A DNA stretch of 64,000 bases from Mya arenaria (lineage: Eukaryota; Mollusca; Bivalvia; Myida; Myidae): contig NC_069136.1 of assembly GCF_026914265.1 (NCBI RefSeq), positions 34,464,406 to 34,528,405 on the forward strand. The letters are read 5' to 3'. Made by a program: the position numbers and the translations under genes. Shown piece after piece: positions 24,791 to 37,526 of this stretch (positions within the stretch are counted from its first letter, which is position 1; each line of letters starts with the position of its first letter). Under the pieces are notes generated by a model that saw only the letters and a program-made list of their open reading frames with translations, had not been told where the DNA came from and searched no databases.

Positions 24791-26654
24791 GCCAACCATA
24801 CCTTTACATCAGTATTATAATTATGTTTGTACATAAGTTACTTGACACAGTCTAGCGTTCACTCTACCTTTTACATAATTTATCCGACACAGAGTCGTCG
24901 TGCATTTACCAGAGTATGTACTGTTTTATCATTATCTGTTTATCTATCTATCAGCCTGCCAGGCTGTCTGGATACATGTCTGTATGTCCGGATCACACTA
25001 TGAATGGATACAATATAATAGAGTCTGCTAAGTCCTTGAAATGGAGCAATAGGAGACACCAGATATACCAGAAACAGATCCACACCCGGTATAATATTAA
25101 GAAGTGCTTAATCAATATGTAACGTTTACTGTCAACTTTAGCTTCGACTGCAGACCATGTAATCAATACCTGGACCTTCAACAGACAACCGTAACTATTG
25201 TAATGCCATTAAAGGCAAGCTCCACACAATATCGTTTTGGTTTAAATTGTATTTTTTATATTTGAATATAGAAGGTACCGTTACAAAAACCAAATCAGAC
25301 TGCCGTATCTATTTTGTATTCCTGAATGGTTCCAGCTGTCAGTATCTTGGTGTTAACACTTCTAATGATTTGTCACACTTCGTAATGAACTTAAGAAAGT
25401 GCATTTTACAAACCACGAGCGCGTCCCTTTAATAACAAACGTAGTACATTAGCTTAATTTGTTATTCGATATCGTGTTAAATTGAATTACTTTATGCATT
25501 TAGGACGAAACAGTCTTTAACTACTTTTGAGCGAAAGGATTTATTTGTATATGATGGAGTAGTTTGATTATAACATTTCAATAAATGAGAATGCAACTTT
25601 CGTGTTAGATTTAATGAACATTTTAACTAACTGATTTCATTAGTGAAATAACTTTTGAAACAGTCTGACATTTGGGAAAAGTTAACATCTCATGCTGGGA
25701 GGCGGCTATTTAAACTGGATATGAGTCCTAACCTTTCTAATTGATACGCATAAATTAACTTCCTCTTTATTAGTAACCATGTCAAACATTTTTCCTTTAA
25801 TTATATCAATTGGTGTCTCATCCAATCAACAGTGCAACCGTGTTGGTTTTAGCTCGCGAACAAAGCTTTTTTTTCGAGTTGAAAGGTTATTATTAAAATC
25901 ATATATCGCAATGCCACGCCATCTCATTAATATTAATTAGGTATTATGAAAACTAAAAACAACCACAATGTCATTATTTATGGATTTAAAAAATACACCC
26001 TATTTAGTTTAGTTTATTTAAACCATATTCAATTATATGGTAAAAACCCATCAGGTCGAAGTTTTCTTTAAAGGCCCAACAATAAGGTTAATACATCGTT
26101 TAGTTTTATAGCTACGTGGCCACATATTCCATAGTTAAAATAGCGCCAAAATATCTCTTATAGTTTGTATCTTTACCTAAATAATATGCAATTCCTTTGT
26201 TTTAATCATTTAATTCAAATCATTTAAATACAATAATGCATTAAAATTAAAAAAGGCACCAACCTATATTATACGCCTTTAATATTAAAACATAAACAGT
26301 CGAAACTCGCTATCTTGTATTAACTCAGTTATCTCAATGTTCTGGTTATATCGAACTTTTTTTCGAATGAGTTGGGTTAATTGAAACAAGTTCTGAATTC
26401 GGTTGTATCGAATGTTCGTTATCTCGAAGTATTTCCCGAGGTCCCAACGTCTTCGACATAGCGAGACTTACTGTATATGCTGTTGGGTGTATGTTACCCT
26501 TACTACCAAATAAGGTTTACATAAAACTTTATATTTCTACAATGTAAACTAATCAGATTTTTGTGTTATCAAACCTTTCCTTTAACACCACAACAATACG
26601 CTATATATCGGAAAACCATCGTAAAAATGATAAAATAAACAAATGTATTATCTT

Positions 26655-26655
26655 A

Positions 26656-26692
<37 letters not shown>

Positions 26693-26742
26693 TTTATCAT
26701 GATCATCATCATCATCATCGATGATGATGATCATCATCATCA
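26655..26742. repeat. atc/gat microsatellite with a central palindrome
   Basis: A run of atc units is interrupted by 'tttatcatg', then continues and inverts through 'catcatcgatgatgatgat', so the two arms can pair. It sits at the same place as the His/Gln triplet patch of copy 1. Diverged 28-bp-type units follow at 26742-26850. Confidence 0.85.
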
Positions 26743-27324
26743 ACTTTGGCTATGAAATTTCAACATCAAAACTTTTGCTATGACATTTCGACATCAAAAC
26801 TTTGGCTATGACATTTCAACATTGAAACTTTAGCTATGGCAGTTCGACGTTACGATTATATAATTGTGTTCTCTATCAATATCATAGAGTAAGTCTGAAT
26901 TTACTGACACCACATTGAGAAACAACTTCCTTTAATCACAACATAAGTAAACAATTATGATAAGATTTACATATTTTTATTTCAATAACTTTAATAATAA
27001 TCAAAACAAACAGAATTCTTATTATTATTAGGTAAACTAAATAAATCCACATACATCTCACTAGGAAATATGTAAAGAAGAGTGATTTAAATAAACATCA
27101 TATTTATACAAGAGCAAGAAATGATAAAATCGTGAAACATGATAAGCCTTATTGGCGGGGACCTTATCGGGAGTGCAATTCAGGAGTAAAATCAGGAACT
27201 TATCAGGAGTAAAATTAGGTGCTTACCACGAGTAAAATTAGGAGCAATAGTTTTATTTTTTTACAGGTTTAAGATATTGCACTGTGTAAATTTTTAAATG
27301 AATAATTTTGAAAATGATCGACAT

Positions 27325-27393
<69 letters not shown>

Positions 27394-27407
27394 TTATTTT
27401 TTTATTA

Positions 27408-27445
<38 letters not shown>

Positions 27446-27483
27446 TATTATTATTATTATTATTATTATTTTATTTTTTATTA

Positions 27484-27556
<73 letters not shown>
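27325..27556. repeat. att microsatellite
   Basis: Long att runs are broken by two nearly identical interruptions (ttattttattttttt-attaatt at about 27391-27412 and 27468-27485). These suggest internal duplication of an interrupted array of about 80 bp. It lies in the conserved module flank and is absent from copies 1 and 3. Confidence 0.9.
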
Positions 27557-27557
<1 letters not shown>

Positions 27558-28162
27558 AATAACCTGGAATTCATTAATAAATAATGCTCACACGACCATG
27601 GTGATTGAAATAATACACGAACGGGACGCGCGGGTTTATTTATAATTTTAGCAGCAACACCAGCATCCTGAACGGCTCGCACTTGAAAACGGATTCTAAT
27701 ATTATTGACAAAACATTTCAACACAGTTTAATAATATTATATCAATAATATTGAGGACATTTATTTGGTTTGTCAAAATTTATCTTACGCTTCAGTACAT
27801 ACAATACTCTGGAAGGTGTATCATAAAGAATCTTAGGGAATGTGTTCGTACCTATTAAAGTATGATTTTCTGTCCTAGGGCTGTTTCATCATATTTTAAT
27901 CAATTATATTTAGAATCATTAAACTTTGATGAAATAGTATATCAATACTATTAGAATCAGTTTTTTAAAGTAATCGGACAAACACTATTGTTACAAATAA
28001 AGAAGAATGATGGAATGCAATATATTCATTCTTTTTCAAAAGCATTCTCAGTGTCTAACATTGAAGAACATAAATTGGCTGTGTGCTTGTCCGATCTTAT
28101 TTCTATACAGATATTACTGCATAGCTGCATGTATATATCAATTCATTTTGTGTCCCTTATAG

Positions 28163-28790
28163 GTACGTAAGTCCCAAGTAGAGCGTCAACGCCGTGAAAG
28201 GATGAACGCGAGTATTGACCGTCTCAAGTTCCTTATCGCTGACACCATCCGACAACAGGAACGCCCCGACATGACATTTTTTGAAGGTTGAAACTTGAAA
28301 CGCAGACTTAGTAAGCCAGCATTTTGTGTATACGTACGATGATTTTGCAATGCTAATAAATATATAAAATTATCACTAAAATATGGATAGCGAGAAAAAA
28401 ATAAGATGACATATATCAAAACCTCATGGAAATTTAATATTTTTGTTGCTAAATTAAAATTTATTGCATATAAATGAGAGGTTGCGTGATTTAAAAAAGA
28501 TCCACAAATTGTATCTTCATTTTATTTTCATTTCACCAATGTCGCGTGTGGACATCCTTGAGCTCACCGTGTTCCATTTGACACTGCTCCAGCATCAGCC
28601 GAGAATCACCCGCATCGCAACTAAAGCCACGGACGCCGAACCTCCTCCGAATCCTCCTACCACACCGGTTTCAGAGATTGCGCACAAGAGACAGTCATCT
28701 TTATAGCTGCAAATGGGCTTGTGGTCCGATGGTAGCGACCATCCTACGTGGACATTTGAGTGGGGTCTTTGCGCAGAAGCTGACTAGGGG
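28163..28790 (+). pseudogene. Hes/Hairy-type bHLH gene remnant
   Basis: After ttatag, bases 28163-28286 read VRKSQVERQRRERMNASIDR then LKFLIADTIRQQERPDMT, matching the basic region and helix 1 of Hes-type repressors. A stop lies at 28289. Bases 28535-28704 read SRVDILELTVFHLTLLQHQ, matching helix 2, then a Pro-rich tail to a TAG at 28704. The next frame (from about 28700) gives YSCKWACGPMVATIL, a weak Orange-domain-like stretch. A break between helix 1 and helix 2 matches the usual Hes intron position, but no AG acceptor stands directly before helix 2 and the exon-1 donor (gaag/gttg) is weak. The basic region has Gln where Hes proteins usually have Pro. Family members are nuclear repressors that dimerise and recruit co-repressors. 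This copy looks broken; a living gene with unusual splicing is less likely. Confidence 0.6.
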
Positions 28791-29689
28791 CCAGGCTGCT
28801 GAAGGACGACTTGGGGAATTTGAAAATCAGATTTCGCAGATAGATTCGGTCGCCCTATACATATACTCATCCAAGCCATTAGTTACTGGCCGTTTTCATG
28901 TCAACGCCGTGATATTCTGACGAGGGGCTGAGAGGGTTGACGGGTCAAATTCAAACTTCCTCCACGAGAACCCAAAAATGTTCGCCGATCTCGAGTATGT
29001 TGAAAGGCCACGATGACGTCATCATTCATCACTCCAGCACTTCCTGTTCGAGATTTTCCAGTCTTGCCGTGTCAACTGACATTCAATCTTTGGGATCAGG
29101 TGGCTTTGTTTCATTTGACCGAAGTGAGAACGACGTAGTTAGTTAAATGTCCAAAGAAGTGAATGCATAGCACCCGTGGTAAAAAGTTGATTGGTATTTA
29201 GTCAATGTATGTTTGTATGTATACAAGCTGTTCATGGATATTTTATAGAAATGTTTAATGATACATTCATGTAGGTGATTGGCAGCCATAACAAAATGAA
29301 GGAAACTTGCCATTTGCAAGAGGGTTTAACTCCTTCCCCTCACAAATCCCGTTGTGTACCAAACATACTTCAGCTGCTATTCGAATCATGCGCAACAACT
29401 GCCATAAATTTATATCACGAGACTGCGTACTAAATATAGCGTTTATTTCTAGGTTCCGCCTACCATGTAGCACCCTCTAGGGCCCCGAATACTTACAACA
29501 AGCCTTTGAATATAGCGTACTTAAAAGGGGGTTTCTGCCTCATAGCAGTCTCCATCAGTATTTAGGTACCATCGTGAACAACCTCATTAAAACCCCAAAA
29601 CATGCATCGACAGCGGTTTCTCAGTATCACTTGTTTATAACAGTAATCATTGAAACAGTGTATACATATACATACATAGAAACCTTTCC
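28791..29689. other. Region downstream of the bHLH remnant
   Basis: It has higher GC than its surroundings up to about 29150 and short open frames in several phases, plausibly the frame-broken 3' part of the Hes-like gene. No WRPW-type ending was found. The remainder to 29689 shows nothing I can identify. Confidence 0.35.
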
Positions 29690-32600
29690 TACGACATTTC
29701 CATATTGAATCCTTTGTCATGACATTTCCATATTCAAACCTTTGCTATGACATTTCCATATTGAAACTTTTGTTATGACATTTCGATATTGAATCCTTTG
29801 CTATTACATTTCCATATTGAGACCTTTGTTATGACATTGCGATATTGAAACCTTTGCTATTACGTTTCCATATTAAAACTTTTGTTATGGCATTTCGATA
29901 TTGAAACCTTTGCTATGACATTTCCATATTGAAACTTTTGTTATGACATTACCATACTGAAACCTTTGTTATGACATTTCGATATTGAAACCTTTGTTAT
30001 TACATTACCATACTGAAACCATTCCTATGACATTTCCATATTGAATCCTTTGTCATGACATTTCCATATTGAAACCTTTGCTATGATATTTCCATATTGA
30101 AACTTTTGTTATGACATTTCGATATTGAAACCTTTGTTATTACATTTCCATATTGAGACCTTTGTTATGACATTGCGATATTGAAACCTTTGCTATGACA
30201 TGTCGATATTGAAACCTTGGCTATGACATTTCCATATTAAAACCTTTGTATGGCATTTCCATATTGAATCCTTTGTTGTGACATTTCCATATTGAAACCT
30301 TTGTTATGACATTTCCATTTTGAATCCTTTGTGATGACATTTCCATTTTGAATCCTTTGCTATGACATTTCGATATTGAAACCTTTGCTATGACATTTCC
30401 ATTTTGAATCCTTTGTGATGACATTTCCATATTGAAACCTTTGTTATGACATTTCCATTTTGAATCCTTTGTGATGACATTTCCATTTTGAAACCTTTGC
30501 TATGACATTTCGATATTGAAACCTTTGCTATGACATTTCCATTTTGAATCCTTTGTTGTGACATTTCCATATTGAAACCTTTGTTATGACATTTCCATAT
30601 TGAGATCTTTGTTATGACATTACGATATTGAAACCTTTGCTATGACATTTCGATATTGAAACCTTTGCTAGGACATTTCCATTTTGAATCCTTTGTGATG
30701 ACATTTCGATATTGAAACCTTTGCTATGACATTTCCATATTGAAAGTTTTGCTATGACATTCCCATATTGAAACCTTTGCTATGACATTCCCATATTGAA
30801 ACCTTTGCTATGACATTCCCATATTGAAACCTTTGCTATGACATTCCCATATTGAAACCTTTGCTATGACATTCCCATATTGAAACCTTTGCTATGACAT
30901 TCCCATATTGAAACCTTTGCTATGACATTCCCATATTGAAACCTTTGCTATGACATTCCCATATTGAATCCTTTGTGATGACATTTCGATATTGAAACCT
31001 TTGCTATGACATTTCCATATTGAAAGTTTTGCTATGACATTCCCATATTGAAACCTTTGCTATGACATTACCATATTGAAACCTTTGCTATGACATTTCC
31101 ATTTTGAATCCTTTGTGATGACATTTCGATATTGAAACCTTTGCTATGACATTTCCATATTGAAAGTTTTGCTATGACATTCCCATATTGAAACCTTTGC
31201 TATGACATTTCCATATTGAAACATTTGCTATGGTATTTCCATATTGAAACCTTGGCTATGACATTTCCATATTCAATCATTTGCTATGACATTTCTATAT
31301 TGAAACCTTTGTTATGACATTTCCATATTGAAACCTTTGCTTTGACATTTCGATATTGAAACTGTTGATATGACATTTCTATATTGAAACCTTTCCTATG
31401 ACATTTCCAAATTGAATCCTTTGTTATGACATTTCGATATTGAAACCTGTGCAAGATATTTCAATATTGAATCCTTTGTTATGACATTACCATACTGAAA
31501 CCTTTGTTATGACATTTCGATATTGAAAGTTTTGCTATGACATTCCCATATTGAAACCTTTGCTATGACATTTCCATATTGAAACATTTGCTATGGTATT
31601 TCCATATTGAAACCTTGGCTATGACATTTCCATATTCAATCATTTGCTATGACATTTCTATATTGAAACCTTTGTTATGACATTTCCATATTGAAACCTT
31701 TGCTTTGACATTTCGATATTGAAACTGTTGATATGACATTTCTATATTGAAACCTTTCCTATGACATTTCCAAATTGAATCCTTTGTTATGACATTTCGA
31801 TATTGAAACCTGTGCAAGATATTTCAATATTGAATCCTTTGTTATGACATTACCATACTGAAACCTTTGTTATGACATTTCGATATTGAAACCTTTATTA
31901 TTACATTACCATACTGAAACCATTCCTATGACATTTCTATATTGAATCCTTTGTCATGACATTTCCATATTGAAACCTTTGCTATGACATTTCCATATTG
32001 AAACTTTTGTTATGACATTTCGATATTGAAACCTTTGTTATTACATTTCCATATTGAGACCTTTGTTATGACATTGCGATATTGAAAACTTTGCTATGAC
32101 ATGTCGATATTGAAACCTTGGCTATGACATGTCGATATTAAAACCTTTGTATGGCATTTCCATATTGAATCATTTGTTGTGACATTTTCATATTGAATCC
32201 TTTGTTATGATATTTCCATATTGAAACCTTTGTTATGACATTTCGATATTGAAACCTTTGCTATGACATTTCCATTTTGAAACCTTTGCTATGACATTTC
32301 CATATTGAATCCTTTGTTATGACATTTCGATATTGAAAGTTTTGCTATGACATTTCCATATTGAAAATTTTGCTATGACATTCCCATATTGAAACCTTTG
32401 CTATGACATTTCCATATTGAAACATTTGCTATGGTATTTCCATATTGAAACCTTTGCAATGACATTTCCATATTGAAACATTTGTTATGACATTTCCATA
32501 TTGAAAACTTTGCTATGACATTTCCGTATTGAATCCTTAGCTATGACATTTCTATATTGAATCCGTTGTCATGGCATTTCCATATTGAGATCTTTGCTAT

Positions 32601-33290
32601 GACATTTCGACATTTGCACTCTAGCTATGATATTTCCATTTTGAATATTTTGTTATGACATTTCCATATTGAATCTTTTGCTATGACATTTCTATATTGA
32701 ATCTTTTGTTATGACATTTCCGAATTGAATCTTTTGCTATGACATTTTCATATTGAAACCTTTGCTATGACATTTCCATATTCAATCCTTTGCTATGACA
32801 TTTCTATATTGAAACCTTTATTATGACATTTCGATATTGAAACCTTTGCTTTGACATTTCGATATTGAAACCTTTGATATGACATTTCTATATTGAAACC
32901 TTTCCTATGACATTTCCAAATTGAATCCTTTGTTATTACATTTCCATATTGAAACCTTTGTTATGACATTTCGATAGTGAAACCTGTGCAAGACATTTCC
33001 ATATTGAATCCTTTGTTATGACATTTCCATATTGAAACCTTTGCTTTGACATTCCCAGATTGAAACTTTTGCTATGACATTTCCATATTGAAACTTTTGC
33101 TATGACCGTTCCAAATTGAATCATTTGCTATAACATTTCCATGTTGGAATCTTTGCTATGACATTGCCATATTGAAACCTTTCCTATGACATTTCCAAAT
33201 TGAATCCTTTGTTATGACATTTCCATATTGAAACATTTGTTATGACATTTCGACATTTCCACTCTTGCTATGAAATGTCGACGTAACGAG
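29690..33290. repeat. Large 28-bp minisatellite (about 125 units)
   Basis: The unit is 'ctatgacatttccatattga' plus 'aacctttg', 28 bp. A homogeneous stretch with 'gacattcccatattgaaacc' lies at 30735-30965. Larger blocks are copied inside the array: 29941-30265 matches 31842-32166 at a constant offset of 1901 bp, and about 31168-31530 matches 31531-31893 at offset 363. Because 28 is not a multiple of three, several frames stay open on the minus strand (for example 30221-30430, 30388-30570, 32936-33124). These are translations of the repeat, not genes. Confidence 0.95.
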
Positions 33291-33848
33291 TATATATTTG
33301 TTTTTATTATCAATTACATCGAATTAGACTCTATTTAATAACTCCTCATTGAGAAGCAACTTATGTTTAATCGCAACGCAATAAAACAATTCTTATATTA
33401 TTTACATATCTTCTGTTTCATTAACTTCAAAATTAATCAATGCAACAAAATACATCCATATGCATGACACGAGCAATTGAGTAAACAAAGAGTGACCATT
33501 ATTCAAACAAACATCCTTTATATACAAGAACAAGAAATAATAAAGTTGTGAAGCATGGACAAAATGACTGGCGGGGAACATTACAGGAGTCGAATTCAGG
33601 AGTGAAATCAGGAGCTTATCAGCAGTACATTCAGGAACAAACATGTTTATAAATAAAACAATTATCGAGATTATCACGACAACCACCGACATCATCATCA
33701 GCAGCAGCAACAGCAGCATAATGCATTGGATATGATTGGAAAGGACACGTTATTGAATGGTTGTTCGATTAACTGCTTTTGCATTATATTGTCACAACGA
33801 TTCATTGTTGAAAATGTTCTCGTTTGTAATAACTGTTCTGTGAGGTTA

Positions 33849-33913
33849 GATTCTAATAGTTTAAAACTTTATGTATGTTTAGTATATATACATAAAGTTT
33901 TGAACTATTAGAA
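33849..33913. repeat. Foldback (hairpin) insertion
   Basis: The arm 'attctaatagtttaaaactt' plus 'tatgtat' is followed after a short loop by 'atacataaagttttgaacta' plus 'ttagaat'. The arms pair almost completely. No counterpart exists in copies 1 or 2, so it may be a tiny inverted-repeat insertion. Confidence 0.65.
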
Positions 33914-34608
33914 TATTCGAATATTCGATCGAAGGAATTACCACATTTTCGAATATCAATTTTGTCATTCGTTTGAATTCCTAATATACAGGCTTAAAAT
34001 ATTGCCCTGTGCAATTTTGTTAAACAAATGATATAAAAGATGTTCATCGACATGACATTATTATTATAATCATAATAACATGGAATTCAGCTATATGCAA
34101 TGCACCTACTACCATGGTGATTGAAATAATACACGAACGCGAAGCGCGAGTTTTACATAATTTTAGTAGCACCAGCATCATGAAAGACCCACACCTTCAG
34201 ACTCATAGTATACTTACACATGCAATACAAAAATACATCACAGTTGAATAATACTTTCTATTGGGGACATGTTTTTTGTTTGTTAAAGTTTCTCTTACTC
34301 GTCAGTAAATACAATACTCTAGAAGGAGTTTCATAAAGAATCTTAGGAATTGTGTTTGTATCTTAGTATGATTTTCTGTCCTAGAGGTGTTTCTTCTTTT
34401 TAAATCAATTATATTTAAAAACATAATTATTTTATAAACATACCACTACAAGACAAATCATAGCTGTTGTTTCAAAAACACATTGTTGCACTACAAGAAT
34501 CTTATACACAAACTATTCAGAAACATTGTTCAAACAGAGAATATATTTACTTTCATAATTAGTTATACAAAGCACCTTTATTTTTTTCTGAGCTTGACAA
34601 ATACACTC

Positions 34609-36361
34609 TTATTGTATTATTTTAAAAAGTTTTAGTGTTTTCACGCCTTTCGGTGACCGTTGGTCACCACCATTCTCGACCCATCCCAGGAGACGGCAAC
34701 GGCGTACGGATGCTTCATGTCGACGTCACATGACGCCAATATGTCCCCGTCGGGCGATATCTGGATGACGGAGTTCGTGTTCTTACTGCAGACAAACACA
34801 GAGTCATCAGGGCCAACACAGGCGCCTTTCGGTTCTCGTATTTGGCCACCTTTCACCTCGCTATTCTTGTCGGATACGGTGTTATACATGTAAACTGTGT
34901 GAGCAAACCTGTCAGTAAGAACAATAGTATCCCGGGATGGTATGTAGGTACAGTTACTTTCACCAAGCTTATACGTCTTTCCAGGAAACTTCATGTTGTC
35001 AAAGTCGCTCTCCTTGCCGTCCTCGCCTATCATCCTGGCAGGCCGCGGGGCGCCTTAATTGTTCACTACGAACGTGCGATCGTTCAGGGGACAGATAGAG
35101 CAGCAGTAGGTGGACATGGTCAGCGTCTTCATCAGCGTGATCGTGTTGTCACTGCCCACTGTCAGCAGGCAGATGGTTCGGATGCCTCCTTCACTGACGG
35201 TTACTGCAATATTGTTATTAGAGTAAAAAGTTACGTCCCTAGGATATGTCGGAAATTTATAAAATTTGTCGAACCTCTTCAATGTGTCACTCAAGATAAA
35301 ACATTTACAGTTAAAGACATCAACGGCGACGATCCTCCCGTCCGGCAGGAAGTCAAGCCCAGTAGCAAACGGCTGCTCCTTGTCGTCCCCTGTCTTCACG
35401 AGGCCCTTGGTCTTCAACAGCTCCAGACGCACGGCTGATTGTGTTTTTGGTTTTTGTGTTGTTGGCTCTTGTGTTTTTGATTCTAGTGTTTTATTTAATG
35501 AGAATAATGCGACATCAGTAGTTTTTATTTTTAAAATGTGTTCGTTGATTTTTAGCCCCACTTTGACGGTGTCATCATTCTTTAGCAAAGCGTTCAGTGT
35601 TTGTGATGCCTTGTCTTGCGTTCTCTTGAGAATGTGGCTTAGAATGAATATTTCCGTTTCCGTTCCATTCTCGCGAACGCTATCCAACAATGCCAAGTGT
35701 GTGTCAAGTTCTCTCTTCAGGTTTTCAGCGGCATATCTTCTCGTATTTAGACGTTCGTCTTCCTGTGTGTTATGGTTAGCCATTTCGCTGACAATTCGCG
35801 CCTTGGCTTCCTCGATTTTCGTTAATAAGTCTTCCTTGTAAAAATCAATTTCTTTTACGATTTCTTCCACTCGCGAAACGTTGTTCAATTGATCCTCCTT
35901 GCATTTCATTATAACTTCTGTGGCAGTTGCAATGGATGCACGTATGTTGTCCCTTTCATCATCTATTACATTCTTAGCTACCTTTCTATTTCGTGAACAT
36001 CGTCGCATTTTCGATGGAGAGCAATTGCACATATCTCACAGCATAAATCGTTATGATCTTCACAGTAGAACATAAATACGCGTGTGTGTTCTAAACACTC
36101 ATCCAGTCCTTTCATATCGATCTTTGCCTTGAAGCAAGCTTCATGGGCAGCAACGATGTTTTGTTCATAAACGTTTGCCATGTGTGTCATGTGTACTTCA
36201 CAGCAGTCATCGCATAGATATACCTTGCATGTATTACAAAACATTGAAGCCACCTCTGACCTGTCCCGACGACGACAAGGTCCACACTTGCTCCCGATTT
36301 TTCCACCGACTGCGTCACTACCACATTCTAGAAGTGTATCGTCAATTCCTCCGGTAGCCAT
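34609..36361 (-). pseudogene. TRIM-like pseudogene, paralogue of 10030-11724
   Basis: Both B-boxes are retained at 36361-35990 (N-terminus MATGGIDDTLLECGSDAVGG). Near 35985 one base is missing relative to the intact copy (ctttctattt against ctttgctattt), shifting the frame before the coiled coil. The second frame is open to 35055, where the Trp codon of the intact copy is TAA (VVNN then stop, against VVSTW). The propeller resumes in frame at 35033 and a second length change near 34655 ends the frame early at ...TNGHRKA, eight or so codons before the original stop at 34609-34611. The linker has an extra TLESKTQEPTTQKPKT-like insertion absent from the intact gene. Three independent lesions argue for a dead copy; shorter products from parts of it cannot be excluded. 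Confidence 0.85.
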
Positions 36362-36805
36362 AGTTTTTCCCAGGTGTTTAATCCTTTTATTTTTTTAAGT
36401 TTAAATCGTCCGTACCTGTCTTTCCGCTGTGAATATATAAATATAAATTTACTTTGTTTTAGCATAGTTCACTATGCATTCACCTCAAGGTAAAATATTA
36501 TAAATCGAAAGACAACTACTTTCGATTTAGATATGTTCACTTTGCAGTGACGTTTCATGAACATGTGCAGTGCAATAAAGGTCGGTTGTGAGATAGCATA
36601 ATCTATTATGTACGTTAACATATAATATGATCAATAAAATGTTCATTTTGACGCAGTAGTTGGTCAAATTAAATGTTTAAATTATGTGTTTCCTGTTTTG
36701 TATGACTTTCGAAATATTCTAAGCTGTACTCGGAAAAGAAATGTTTATTTGTATGTGCTTAACGCAACTCAATTTAGTTTCGTTAGTTTCATAATGCGCC
36801 AATCA

Positions 36806-37044
36806 ATTGTAACGACGGCCCCCAGGTTAAAGCGGGGACTTTGACTTACGGTCAAGCCAAGCCCTGGTAAAATCCCCACCCTGCGTGGACGAACTGCTGG
36901 TTAAATCCCAACCCAATGCCCCCCCCGCACCCCAGGGACTTTAGGTAAGCCCATTCCCAGCTATTTTTGGCGCGAATACAGAACCACTGCATTTCCCCGG
37001 CTATCCCCGGTATACCCCCGGACCTGGGGGCCATGGTAACAATT
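36806..37044. mobile_element. GC-rich MITE-like element
   Basis: It is a 239-bp block much richer in G and C than its surroundings. Its ends are inverted: left 'aattgtaacgacggccccca', right reading inward from the other strand 'aattgttaccatggccccca'. The interior holds 'aagccctggtaaaatcccc' type sequence. It has no coding capacity; the 67-codon minus ORF over it is incidental. The AATT at both ends may be part of the TIR or a target duplication. Confidence 0.6.
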
Positions 37045-37526
37045 AACTGGTGCATAACAACACAATATGCATTTTCTTGAAAGTTTACTAAGTAAGAACG
37101 TTAGCTTGTCGTGAACATGAACTATATTTCACTCCCCAATAAACATTATCAACTCCCTAACAAGGCCTGTAAAATAGTAAAATACCAATGACATAAATAT
37201 CAGCATAGAATATGAATATTTTTTTCAGGGAAAGGGAAGGCTCAACGTATCACTTTTGAATCACGGCTGGGAATCGCAGTCCAGGAGTACTCATAGTATT
37301 TAAAGCGTTCTCATCACATTCGAATCACGGCTAGCAATCGCGCCCTAGAAGTAGTCAAAACATTCATGCCCAAGGAGTACTCAAACTATTCAGAATAATC
37401 TCATTACTATTACTATTACTATCATATTGAATCAGCGTTTGAAATCTTACACCAGAAACACTCACATCATTAAATCCTATCACCACTATCAAATCACGCC
37501 CGTTTATCGCGCGTAACGATATAGTT
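37045..37526. other. Spacer; degenerate short repeats
   Basis: Around 37258-37400 the phrases 'gaatcacggct', 'caatcgc' and 'ggagtactca' recur two to three times at about 60-70 bp spacing, suggesting an old tandem repeat. Nothing else is recognised. Confidence 0.35.

Larger units (their letters stand above)
13132..27912. repeat. Segmental duplication, copy 2 (expanded)
   Basis: It is colinear with 1-9800 but about 5 kb longer. The differences are a 2.6-kb TIR element (16191-18806), a 61-bp array about three times longer, a shorter 44-bp array, and extra blocks near 22680-23030, 25640-25835 and 26155-26275. Similarity to copies 1 and 3 is lost near 27912, just where copies 1 and 3 continue towards a TRIM-like gene. 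Outside the listed features I see no gene. Divergence of the copies is easily visible by eye, so the duplication is not recent. Confidence 0.85.
33240..36540. repeat. TRIM-like module, copy 3
   Basis: From the end of the 28-bp array the flank matches copies 1 and 2 ('gcggggaacattacaggagt', 'caggagtgaaatcaggagc'). The block starting atggtgattgaaataatac is at 34114. It then continues, unlike copy 2, through a TRIM-like pseudogene and its promoter-side block up to about 36540. An extra foldback (33849-33913) is found only here. Confidence 0.7.

Noticed and set aside
30221..33124. Minus-strand ORFs with MEMS..KGFN repeats
   Set aside because: Translations of the 28-bp minisatellite, with no non-repeat domain.
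3920..33290. CRISPR-like arrays
   Set aside because: The repeats are head-to-tail minisatellites with no unique spacers, in eukaryotic DNA.
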